Below, one piece after another: positions 18,482 through 26,365 of a stretch of DNA of 64,000 bases; the stretch's first letter is position 1, and every line of letters begins with the position of its first letter. A program made the position numbers and the translations under genes. The notes under the pieces are model-generated. The model worked only from the letters and a program-made list of their open reading frames with translations. It did no database searches and had not been told where the DNA came from. Origin of the DNA: Thermomicrobiales bacterium (GTDB lineage: Bacteria; Chloroflexota; Chloroflexia; Thermomicrobiales; UBA6265); NCBI GenBank assembly GCA_030447415.1, contig JAUJOZ010000021.1:1-64000 (forward strand), in the 5' to 3' direction.

Positions 18482-18652
18482 CGGGCGATCCTTTCGGTTC
18501 GAGGCGCGCTGAGATCGAGCGGCGTCAACCAGCAACTCCTGCTGGCGCGCGGTGGCGACGTGATAGCCCTGGCCGAAGTCTCCTGCGTACATGGCGTTCT
18601 CCCGAACGGTCATGGTGCTGTGGCTCGACTGGGGTGGCGCCTGCCACGGTTC

Positions 18653-18715
18653 TCACTCTAGGTGTGCGGCAACCCGGGCGCATCGGTAAACCTACCGACT
18701 CGACCTACTTAATCG
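18653..18715 (-). promoter_or_regulatory. Upstream module shared with the surface-protein gene (copy B)
   Basis: CGATTAAGTAGG (18715-18704) and CCTAGAGTGA (18662-18653) on the minus strand, 41 bases apart, duplicate the arrangement at 14611-14549. It lies about 170 bases upstream of the chosen start of the SH3-domain protein (40 bases upstream of the longest open frame). Confidence 0.6.
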
Positions 18716-19567
18716 GCGGAGCAGGGCCTACCTAAAGGACGCCTGGCACGTGGCGTTGGTCAAGGCCCTCGCCACGCGAGCAGCCGGCGAACCCAGGCGC
18801 AGGGTGGACCGAGGCAGCGCGCCCTGGGCGGCGACGCTCCTTGGGTTCGGCTCCGGCGTCCGAGGCCCGCGCGACCCCAAAACTCCGGCCTGCGCAGGTT
18901 GATGATCAGCGCCTCGCTAGCGGCGGAAAGAGGACCCGCGGATCGAGCGGTCGGCGTTGGTCAACCCAGGAACCATCGATGCTGCAGACGAGTTACGAAA
19001 GGAAGGCACGCCGGCCAAGCGGAGTGGCGGGCGACTCCATCCCGTGTGGCGGGGAAGTAACGCCACGCCTGGCCGGGATGCCGCGCGTAATAGGTTTCTG
19101 ATTGGTCGATCGCGGATCGGTGTGATCGCCTGGTTCGTTGGCCGGTTGGGCACACGGTTGGCGGGGAACGAGCAACGAGCCTGCCTTCGTCTCAGGGATG
19201 TCGTGGTGGGCCACGCTCGAGGCGTTGGCGGGCGGCACTGGGGGTAACGCTCGCTTTGATGGCAGCCGACTGAATCGGTGCAGCAGCAGATGCCCGGCCG
19301 GCGTTGCTCGAATCAGTCGGCGAGCCGCTCGTCCATGGTCTGGGATGGGCGCCGACCGCGGCCCGCGACACCAGCACCGAGGAGCATAGCGAGCGGCTCC
19401 GGGGAGCTCCCCAGAGCCGCTTCAGCGAGTGAGGTCACGAGGGCCCGCGCGAACGGCGTGGCTGGTTGCGGTCACCGGTGCCGGCGCATTCGTATCGTAG
19501 GCCGCCCGGTGGGCCGCCGCTGAGCCGTCTGGGCTCGCGCCGGCCGTGTCCCGCCCGGTTGCCCCAC
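18716..19567. other. Gene-poor interval, possibly decayed
   Basis: Open frames here are short, overlap on all strands and match no family I recognise. They also lack convincing ribosome sites. Nothing like an insertion-sequence end, tRNA or strong promoter was seen. It may be remnants of a lost gene. Confidence 0.4.
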
Positions 19568-20050
19568 CTACCGCCCGGTCGTCCCTAGCAGCTTGGTGAT
19601 GCGCTCCATTTGCCGCCGGTCGTGCGCCACTAGCTCCTCGACTCGGGCGCAGATCGGCTTGCCCCCCTCCAGCGCTTGGTCCCACCCCTCCGCCGACAAG
19701 GGGCGCAACATCGCCAGCGTTGACTCCCGCGCCGTGCCGAACTGCGAGAGGATCGCCGCCGTGGGTTCGTGCCCCGTCTCGGTGCCAATAACCGGTGCCT
19801 CGTCCTCACCGAACATTTCCGGCATCGCCACGCCGGTGATGCGCTCCTTGAGGGCCTGCGAGAAGCGCAGCTCGGTGTCGCGCAGCCGGGTCAGCACGTC
19901 ACGCACCGAACCGCCTTCAGCGCCCCGCTGGCGCAGGCGTTCCTCTGGCTGCGGCCGGACCGTGCCGTTCAGTTCGCGGTAGGTGGCGATGAGGGCGCTC
20001 ACCACCTCCTGCCGCCCGGGAGCCACTTCCGTCGCTTGTGCGTCGCCCAT
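19568..20050 (-). CDS. DinB-like superfamily protein
   Basis: 160-aa four-helix-type protein. The pattern of an N-terminal helix (VVSALIATYRELNGTVR), a central RDVLTRLRDTELRFSQALKERI and a C-terminal helix with HDRRQMERITKLL fits the DinB/YfiT-like fold, often a metal-binding thiol-transferase of unknown substrate. The start at 20050 is preceded by GGAGGACGG; an ATG at 20065 has GGAGG immediately adjacent and is less likely. The lack of a full His triad makes the subfamily uncertain. Confidence 0.6.
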   Translation of the reverse strand: MGDAQATEVAPGRQEVVSALIATYRELNGTVRPQPEERLRQRGAEGGSVRDVLTRLRDTELRFSQALKERITGVAMPEMFGEDEAPVIGTETGHEPTAAILSQFGTARESTLAMLRPLSAEGWDQALEGGKPICARVEELVAHDRRQMERITKLLGTTGR

Positions 20051-21565
20051 CCGTCCGTCCTCCATCCTCCGCGGGGGCCGGGCCCCCGGCCGGGGGGCGT
20101 TTGCCGCCCCCATCAGTACCGGTGCGGCTACGTGGGCCGCCTTGGCGACGTCGCGGGCGGCGGGAGCGGGCAGCAGCCCTCAAGCTCGGCCACGCGGATC
20201 GTCGCCGTGTCATGGCGGGCATCGTCGCAGACGGCGCGGGTCGGCGCAAGGGGTGGACCGGGTGGTCGTTTCCGCTCGTCCGCACAATTCGGACTGTGGT
20301 GGAAGGCAAACGACTCTACGTCGACGCCCGAGGCGACCGTCCTGGTGACTGGTGGCGGAGACCGCTCTTAGCCTTGCGACGCCTCGCATTGCGCGCGGCA
20401 GATCGCGGTGCTCCGGGGCTGGTCGGTATCCTCGCTCGAGGAGGTGGCGCCCTCCTTCACGGCACGGAGCAGCGTGTGCGAAGGCTTCGCCGACCTCTTT
20501 GTCGTCGACGACGCGGGGCGCGACCCGTTCCGCGAACTCCTCTGCGGAGATGGTGAGTTCAGCGTTGAGCTGGCGCGGCGTTCACTCGTTGAACTGGCGT
20601 CGGGGCGCCGAGTCGTCACCCGCCTGCCCACCACGGGCATCCCAGGGGTGACCGGCAGCAACCCCGTCTGGACCCGCGGCACCCCCTCCGTCATTCGCCA
20701 TGACCGCTCCCATGTGGGGGAGGCCCCCACGTTCAGTTTCGCCGGGCAAAGACGCGGGAATGAGAGAAGGGGACGCCGTCGACAGTCGGCGCACGAGCGG
20801 GCGATCCTTTCGGTTGGCACGATTTCCTCTATCGTCGATCGAACGCTCTTCGGTTCGGTGCGGGCCGCCTCCTATGGAGCTGAGACAGCACGATGCAACC
20901 CGCCCGCCAGAATTCCGAGTTGGGATGGCTGCGTCGAAACGTCGCCATGTATGGCTCCCGCGGCACTCGCCTCGCAGCGGTCGAGCGAGAGGACTTGAAG
21001 CGGCCGGTGCCGGTCTACCGACGCGCCGCCGAGACGGAGGCTTCTACGGCTGCCCTGCGACCCCCGCAGTCGCGCATGGCGTGGACGCGATCATCTGGGG
21101 ACGGGTCGAGCCCATCCTGTTCCACCTCTCCATCGTTGCCCCGGACGGCAAGCGCCGGCGCGCCACCGAAAACGCCGCAACGGCCGACGCCAGGGCGCTG
21201 GACCGCTAACGCGCCGAGCTTAAGCCGCATCCGCGGCGCATCGTCCGTGCCGTGGCGACCCTCGACGGTGGAGGCGACCAAGCCTCTCCTCCACCAACTC
21301 CAGGCCCCGGCGCCGGAACAGTGCAGCGTCGAGGGGGAGCAGGCGATGGCCGAGACGTGGCGGGCAGAGCAGGACGCCCCGCGCGCGGCTCGCCAATCTG
21401 GGAGAGTACCTGTGGCACATCGACGCCAGCCTGCCGACACTCGACTTCCCTGCTTGGCGCAGGATTCTGGCGGCGCTCGCCGTGCAAGCGAAGCACTATA
21501 GCCAGACGGGTTGGGCCGATGCGAAATCAGCGCCTCGAGTCCGTTGGACCGCGACAAGGGGGGCC
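20051..21565. other. 1.5-kb interval with broken coding-like segments
   Basis: No intact gene is convincing. A minus-strand stretch near 20590-20370 reads like protein in two frames (LTISAEEFAERVAPRVVDDKEVGEAFAH, then TLLRAVKEGA in the next frame) and starts directly after a stop codon, so it looks like a frameshifted remnant. Plus-strand text at 21390-21540 (ANLGEYLWHIDASLPTLDFPAW) is likewise coding-like without a start. The region directly precedes the disrupted dprA gene. Confidence 0.4.
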
Positions 21566-22274
21566 GTGGCCTACGACCGTCGACAACATGTCCAGTACTG
21601 GATCGGGTTTCACCGGGTGCCGTTCGTCGGGCCGACGCGGATCGGACGACTGATGCAGCACTTCGGCGATCTGGGACGGGCTTGGCAGGCCTCACCGGTG
21701 AACTGCGGGCGGTGTTGGACGAGCGATCGGTGGAGAGTCTCGTCAAGACCCGCGCGGGTTTGTCGCTGGATGATGAGATGGCCCGGATCGAGCGCCTGGG
21801 GATCACCGTCCTCACCCGCGAAGACGACGACTACCCGAGACTCCTCGCCCAGATCCCAGCACCGCCTTCGGTGCTCTACGTCAAAGGCGAGCTTCTGCCG
21901 GAGGACGCGGTGGCGGTCGCCATCGTCGGCACCCGGCGTTTGACCTCGTACGGCCGCGAGGTCACCGGCCGTCTGGCGGGCGACCTGGCACGGGCGGGGG
22001 TGACGGTCGTCTCCGGACTGGCGCGGGGGATCGACGCCGTGGCGCACCAGGCGGCGCTGCGCGCGGGCGGCCGCACCATCGCCGTGCTCGGTAGCGGCCC
22101 GAACGTCATCTACCCACCGGAGCACCGCCACCTGGCCGCCGAGATTGTCGAGAACGGCGCCTTGGTGTCCGACTATCCACCAGACCGCAAGCCCGACGCG
22201 CCGAACTTCCCGGCCCGGAATCGCATCATCTCCGGCTTGACCCTCGGCGTCATCGTCGTGGAGGTCCCGGCCCG
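21566..22274 (+). pseudogene. dprA: dprA, 5' part (interrupted by mobile element; also frameshifted)
   Basis: DprA loads RecA on incoming single-stranded DNA during natural transformation. GTG 21566 (preceded by AAGGGGGG) starts QYWIGFHRVPFVGPTRIGRLMQHFGDLGRAWQAS. One base is missing at about 21697, where CCGGTG should read CCGGGTG, and the next frame continues with GELRAVLDERS. The Rossmann core is intact: VAIVGTRRLTSYG, VVSGLARGIDAVAHQAAL, AVLGSGPNVIYPPEH and FPARNRIISGLTLGVIVVEVPAR. The last codon (CG-N, 22273-22274) is split by the element and resumes at 25922. Adding back one base, the two parts give exactly 364 codons, normal DprA length. In the integrated state the frame runs into the element and stops at 22461. 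Confidence 0.92.
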
Positions 22275-22293
22275 TATGGGTGTCCGGCAATAC
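22256..22293. mobile_element. attL junction
   Basis: Host dprA sequence ends at CG (22273-22274). Element DNA follows with TATG and then the 15-bp arm GGTGTCCGGCAATAC (22279-22293), which is the near-exact inverse of the arm at the right junction. Confidence 0.85.
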
Positions 22294-22354
22294 AACGTCC
22301 CTCGTCCGGCTACGGTTCAAGGATGCCGATATGGCTGCGGTTGCGGCAAACTGA
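22275..22354 (+). other. Orphan 3' end of the integrase gene, separated by integration
   Basis: When the element is circularised, the integrase frame ...AGRQS continues through the core into this segment: VWVSGNTTSLVRLRFKDADMAAVAAN, stop TGA at 22352-22354. It is therefore the native C-terminus of the recombinase, left at the other end of the element after insertion. A hairpin terminator follows at 22379. Confidence 0.75.
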
Positions 22355-22378
22355 CCGGGCTACCAGCGCGAGGAGGAC

Positions 22379-22412
22379 GAAGCCCCGGCATTGGACCTCC
22401 CGCCGGGGCTTC
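22379..22412. terminator. Bidirectional terminator inside the element
   Basis: GAAGCCCCGGC (22379-22389) and GCCGGGGCTTC (22402-22412) form a perfect 11-bp stem with a 12-nt loop. It lies 4 bases past the stop of the minus-strand cargo operon and 25 bases past the native integrase stop, so it would end both transcripts in the circular form. Confidence 0.7.
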
Positions 22413-22416
22413 CGTG

Positions 22417-23112
22417 CTAAGGCCAATGCTCGGGTTCTTTGATTCCCTGCATCCAGCCTGATCCGGACGTGCCTTCAACCATCAACCAGAACCGTACTTC
22501 TTGCGCCCCATGACCATCGTGATAACTGATCCAGCCGTTGAAATGATCTTTCTTCCATCCCGCAAACGTAGTCCCCGATGGAGTGATCTCGTCCTTCAAT
22601 CCGCTATTCTCGAAATACTCTCTTGGCATTTTGACGAGCATTTCGGCATGCTCGAACGGGTTTAGGGCATGAATAGGGTCCGATCTTGGCGTCATCTTTC
22701 CCCACTCACCGTTGACTACCGTATCCGATCCCGGTGGGAACAGGAACATCTGAACATGCCGAGCAACTGCCGGACCCTCGTTGAATATGGGAATGGTGAT
22801 TTCATATTGAAAACTGCCAAAGACATCGGGAGGCATACTGAAAATCCAGTCCGTGAGTAGGATTACCCTGGCCGACTTTGATTCAGCGTGTGCCGCTATC
22901 TGATGCTGAACTGTCTGTTCAGCCGCTTTAGCCGACACTTGCGCAGCACTGGCCGCATCCTCAGTTGCCACCCTCATTGCCTTGTTCGACTCGGCCATAG
23001 ACACGTTCGCGTCGGCCGTCCGCTTGGTTTCCGCGTAGGACAGCGCGCTGACGACGAGAGCGAGAAACGCCATGCAGACCGCCGCGAGGGCGATCCAGTC
23101 CGAAACGTCCAT
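22417..23112 (-). CDS. Membrane protein of unknown function (element cargo)
   Basis: 231-aa protein with one N-terminal membrane helix (WIALAAVCMAFLALVVSALSY). A likely coiled coil of about 45 residues follows (ETKRTADANVSMAESNKAMRVATEDAASAAQVSAKAAEQ), then a C-terminal beta-rich domain (YEITIPIFNEGPAVARHVQMFLFPPGS...GWISYHDGHGAQEVRFWLMVEG) resembling an Ig-like fold. It begins 5 bases after the stop of the DUF4145-like gene, so the two form one operon. No family was recognised. Composition is less GC-rich than the host. Confidence 0.75.
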   Translation of the reverse strand: MDVSDWIALAAVCMAFLALVVSALSYAETKRTADANVSMAESNKAMRVATEDAASAAQVSAKAAEQTVQHQIAAHAESKSARVILLTDWIFSMPPDVFGSFQYEITIPIFNEGPAVARHVQMFLFPPGSDTVVNGEWGKMTPRSDPIHALNPFEHAEMLVKMPREYFENSGLKDEITPSGTTFAGWKKDHFNGWISYHDGHGAQEVRFWLMVEGTSGSGWMQGIKEPEHWP

Positions 23113-23117
23113 AGTCG

Positions 23118-23819
23118 CTACCGACGACGAACCGGGTACTCATCGCGGGCACCACCATCGACCTTACCGACAGGCTTTGGATTGGGCGGGTTTCCGGGCA
23201 CGGCTGTGCCTGAGATAGCGACAGCATCCGGCGTCGCCGGCACCAGCATCGCCGGAAACTCGTACAGAAGTCGCAGGATCATTTCAATGAACGTGATAAG
23301 CAGCATGGCGTCTTGTTCGCCCATGACCCCTAATTCGTGGGTGGCATCGTTACCCCGGTCCTTGATCCTGCCCAACCAGCCCTTACCCTGGGGCGGGGCG
23401 AACATCTTGGCCGCGAGGTATTCGACGTACTCAAAGAACCGCTTTCCCCGCTCGTATACATCCCCTTGGTCTACCGCGAGGTCAACGAGCATCTTTCGGC
23501 AAACCAGCACGCAAGCCGTGTCAGCCCCAATCCCCGCGCTTTGGCGGGCTTCCTCATAGAGCCGGGCAACGCCGTCCGGAACACTTGCAATGGGTCTACC
23601 GGGCGGTGCCTTTGGAAACTGGACGGGACCGCCATTTCGATGTTTACCGAAGAAGGTAGGGAAATCGCACTGGTGGCATAGCCTGATCGTGCCGTTGTGG
23701 CTGGCGTACCAGCCACGATCCGACGCTACCAGGTTGCCCCAATGGGCACAAGGAAAACTCTTCGACGCTACGTTCTTGACGTCCTGCCAACCCTCAGGCC
23801 GACCCCATCCCTTATTCAT
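23118..23819 (-). CDS. DUF4145-like protein (element cargo)
   Basis: 233-aa protein. The C-terminal part has the DUF4145 pattern: helix with CRKMLVDLAVDQGD, then LGRIKDRGNDATHELGVMGEQDAMLLITFIEMILRLLYEFP, including the G-N-x-x-x-H motif. The N-terminus carries Cys/His residues (FPCAHWGNLV...LCHQCDF) that may bind zinc. DUF4145 occurs in restriction-type ATPases and in stand-alone proteins near defence genes; its function is not established. ATG 23819 is used because the upstream open frame overlaps the divergent XRE gene. It is the first gene of the two-gene module. Confidence 0.75.
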   Translation of the reverse strand: MNKGWGRPEGWQDVKNVASKSFPCAHWGNLVASDRGWYASHNGTIRLCHQCDFPTFFGKHRNGGPVQFPKAPPGRPIASVPDGVARLYEEARQSAGIGADTACVLVCRKMLVDLAVDQGDVYERGKRFFEYVEYLAAKMFAPPQGKGWLGRIKDRGNDATHELGVMGEQDAMLLITFIEMILRLLYEFPAMLVPATPDAVAISGTAVPGNPPNPKPVGKVDGGARDEYPVRRR

Positions 23820-23899
23820 GTTGGCGCCTTGCCACGACGAAAACGGGGCAGGCGCGGGAGGCGCTGATCCTACCACGGCGGCGACCGCTCCCGACGTGG

Positions 23900-23905
23900 T
23901 ATAAT
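23900..23905 (+). promoter_or_regulatory. TATAAT -10 element in the divergent control region of the element
   Basis: A perfect TATAAT lies 47 bases upstream of the XRE start in the 132-base space between the divergent cargo and XRE-integrase operons. No good -35 hexamer is visible at 17 bases. An adjacent AT-rich patch could also serve a minus-strand promoter for the cargo. Confidence 0.45.
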
Positions 23906-23951
23906 TAGTGCTGAAGTGGTGCAGTTTTGCAAAGCTTAGCGGGGGCGCAGG

Positions 23952-24161
23952 ATGGAACCGATACGGCTTGCCGAATGGCGGCGGCGCCGCTTCCTCAGCC
24001 AGGACGAATTGGCCGAGCGATCCGGCGTCAGCAAGCGGGCAATCGTGGCCCTCGAATCGGAGCAGCCCCCGCGACCGCAGGGGCGCACCGTCCGCAAGCT
24101 TGCAGAGGCATTGGGCGTTGAACCGGCGGTCCTCTTTCGGGCACCGCACGAGGGGGAATAG
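23952..24161 (+). CDS. XRE-family HTH regulator of the element
   Basis: 69-aa single-domain Cro/CI-type DNA-binding protein: LAEWRRRRFLSQDELAERSGVSKRAIVALESEQPPRPQGRTVRKLAEALGVEPAVLF. It is transcribed away from the cargo operon and ends 2 bases before the integrase start, so it is probably co-expressed with the recombinase. It probably represses the divergent control region and thereby excision or cargo expression. Confidence 0.88.
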   Translation: MEPIRLAEWRRRRFLSQDELAERSGVSKRAIVALESEQPPRPQGRTVRKLAEALGVEPAVLFRAPHEGE

Positions 24162-25091
24162 CCGTGGCCGAGAAAGCCGCCATCCTCGCCCGCGTTTCGA
24201 CCAAGGGCCAAGAGAAGAAAGAGAACCCGATTGCCGGCCAGTTGAGCAATTGCCGGGAATGGGCCGCGAGTCACGGTTACGACGTGGTAGCCGAGTTTCG
24301 GGAGGTCTGCTCAGGCTTCTCGTGGGTATTCGACCGGCAGACCGTCAGCGACCTTTGGAAGGTGGTAGAGGCCAAGCAAATTACCGTCGTCGTCGTGGAT
24401 GATATGGATCGCTTGGCCCGCGAACCCGATTTCCAAACCTATTTGACCGTTGACGCGGCCAAGCACGGGGTACGGATCGAAGCCGTCGCCGGCAACGCCG
24501 ACGATTCGTTTGAGGGCCGGCTGGTTACGCACGTCACCAAGCTTTACGCCAAATACGAGAACACCAAGCGCAAGCACCGGACGGAACGTGGGCGCAAGGC
24601 GCGGGCGGAAAGCGGCAAGCCGATCAGCGCCAGCCTTCCCTACGGCTACCGCTGGTTCGACCCCGAGCCGCGCAAGAAAACCCGGATGATCGTTCACGAG
24701 GGCGAAGCCGCGATTGTTCGGAGAATCTTTGAGTGGTTGGCCAGCGGCGGAACCGCCACCAGCCTAATGAACGCGCTCAACGCCGAGGGCATCCCGAGTC
24801 CGCAAGCCCGCGAAGGCCGGCTAAACGCTTGGTCAACTCGGACCATCGGCCGAATCGTCCGGAACGACGCCTATATCGGCAAAGCGTGGGCGTTCAAGAC
24901 GGAAAGCCTCTACCAGCCAAACAAGCGGATTCGCCTTGCCAACCGGCCGGAAGCTGATAGGGTGGCTTTGCCCGAGGGCACCATCCCGGCGATTATCGAC
25001 CTCGACACCTTCACCAGGGCCGGCGAGCGGCTTATCCGGAACCGCCGCGAAGCCACGCGCAACAGCCGAAACGCGGCCCTCTACCTACTGC

Positions 25092-25311
25092 GGGACGGCT
25101 TTGCCAAGTGCCACCATTGCGGCGGCACGCTGGAGGCGTGCGTAGCGCCGAGGGGCGACCGCTATTACCGTTGCATCCCGACTCAGCGTCGAAAGCACGG
25201 TGGGACGGCTTTGCCAAGTGCCACCATTGCGGCGGCACGCTGGAGGCGTGCGTAGCGCCGAGGGGCGACCGCTATTACCGTTGCATCCCGACTCAGCGTC
25301 GAAAGCACGGT
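25092..25311 (+). repeat. Perfect 110-bp tandem duplication in the integrase gene
   Basis: Positions 25092-25201 and 25202-25311 appear identical base for base. The unit starts GGGACGGCTTTGCCAAG and ends GCACGGT. Since 110 is not divisible by three, the second copy throws the integrase out of frame, and deletion of either copy restores it. Identity of the copies suggests a very recent event or an assembly artefact. Confidence 0.9.
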
Positions 25312-25900
25312 TGCCCCTCGTGCTCGATCAAGGCCGAGGAATTGGAAAGCGGGGTTTGGGATCACGTCAAGCTAGTGCTTGAAAACCCGGCCTACATCGA
25401 ACAGCACGCGCAGCGGCAAGCCGAGGACGATACGACGGCCGACCAACTGGACACGCTCGACCGCGCTTTGGTAGGGCTTTCCCAGCAGGCGGAAAACCTC
25501 TTGGCCACGGCGGCGATGGCCATTGACGACCAATCCCGGCAATTCATCGCGGCCAAGCTGGACGATATAGCCGCGCAGCGGCGGGGACTGACCGAGCGCC
25601 GGCACACCCTCTTGGACCTCAGAGCCGCGCACCAGCGGACCAAGGTGATGCTAGCCGGCCTTTCGGACATTTCGTCAGAGCGGTACGCGGAAATCGACGC
25701 CATGACGATGGCGGAACGCCGGGACGTGCTGGCCGACTTCGAGGTAACGGTCACGGTCTACCCGAAAGACCGCCGGCCGCGTTGGGAAATTGATATGGCG
25801 TTCGATCTTTCAAGCTGGTTCGATCCGGCAACTGGTTTTCAATTGGAGGAACCCGACGACTCGCCGGATACCGTGCAAGGGTGGGAAGCCGTGCCAAGTA

Positions 25901-25925
25901 GTATTGCCGGGCGCCAGTCCGCTCC
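25901..25925. mobile_element. attR junction
   Basis: Arm GTATTGCCGGGCGCC (25901-25915), spacer AGT, core CCG (25919-25921), then dprA sequence CTCCAGCGCC. The arm inverts the one at 22279-22293. Confidence 0.85.
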
Positions 25926-26303
25926 AGCGCCCTGATCACGACCGACTTCGCCGCCGACCAGGGACGCGAAGTCTTTGCCGTCCCCGGCAACGTCCTGTCG
26001 GTCGCCAGCGAGGGGTGCAATAAGCTACTGCGCGATGGCGCAACGCTGGTGACGAGCGCCGACGACGTCCTGGAGGAGCTGCACCTCGGCCGCCGCCAGG
26101 AGCAGGTCACCGTCCAGCAGGCGCTGCCGATGGCCGAAGAGGAGCGGCGCCTCCTCGCGCTGCTGACGGCCGAGCCGCAGCACATCGACGAGATCGCCGC
26201 CGGCGCCAACCTGCCCATCGCCCAGGCCGGCGCTCTCCTCGTCACGATGGAGTTGAAGGGCCTCGTCCGCAACGCCGGGGCGCAGCACTACGCCCGGGGG
26301 TAA
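25922..26303 (+). pseudogene. dprA: dprA, 3' part
   Basis: It continues the split codon of the 5' part with SSALITTDFAADQGREVFAVPGNVLSVASEGCNKLLRDGATLVTSADDVLEEL, the conserved end of the DprA Rossmann domain. A C-terminal winged-helix domain follows (EERRLLALLTAEPQHIDEIAAGANLPIAQAGALLVTMELKGLVRN...HYARG). There is no own start near the junction, so a functional DprA cannot be made while the element is present. Confidence 0.92.
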
Positions 26304-26365
26304 GTCGGTCGTCCCTGCATGATGACGACGCTGCCGACCGACTGGTGGAGAGGTAACGAACTCAG

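Larger units (their letters stand above)
22273..25920. mobile_element. 3,647-bp integrative element inserted in dprA by a serine recombinase
   Basis: The shared core is CCG (22272-22274 and 25919-25921). The CG inside it sits at the exact centre of the reconstructed attP, whose arms GTATTGCCGGGCGCC and GGTGTCCGGCAATAC are inverted with 13 of 15 matches. Joining the flanks restores dprA in frame (PAR-SSALITTDFAADQGREVFAVPG). Contents are a minus-strand pair (DUF4145-like and membrane protein), an XRE regulator and a large serine recombinase. The cargo half is visibly lower in GC than the chromosome. No conjugation or phage structural genes are present, so it is a minimal integrative element or satellite that depends on other means of transfer. 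Confidence 0.9.
24164..25935 (+). pseudogene. Large serine recombinase (integrase), frame broken by 110-bp duplication
   Basis: GTG start. The resolvase catalytic domain has ILARVSTKGQ (nucleophile Ser12) and VVDDMDRLAR (79-86). A recombinase domain follows (SASLPYGYRWF...GTATSLMNALNAEGIPSP...WSTRTIGRIVRNDAYIGKAW), then a zinc ribbon (KCHHCGG...YYRCIPTQRRKHGCPSC), a coiled coil and a C-terminal strand region (YAEIDAMTMAERRDVLADFEVTVTVYPKD). A perfect 110-bp tandem duplication inside the zinc ribbon shifts the frame, so translation stops at 25255 after 363 aa. Removing one copy gives 553 codons. The final SAPAP and stop (25933-25935) come from dprA DNA; the native C-terminus lies at 22275-22354. 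Confidence 0.9.

Noticed and set aside
18744-18762. TGGCACGTGGCGTTGG as a second sigma-54 promoter.
   Set aside because: The -12 GC is absent (TTGG), and no gene follows on the plus strand.
21511-22461. A single 316-aa plus-strand frame as a complete DprA.
   Set aside because: Its first ~60 residues are in the wrong frame relative to DprA, and its last ~60 residues are element DNA.
24164-25255. The 363-aa reading frame taken as a complete small serine recombinase.
   Set aside because: It ends in a frameshifted tail created by the 110-bp duplication. The true protein continues in the 25108-25935 frame.
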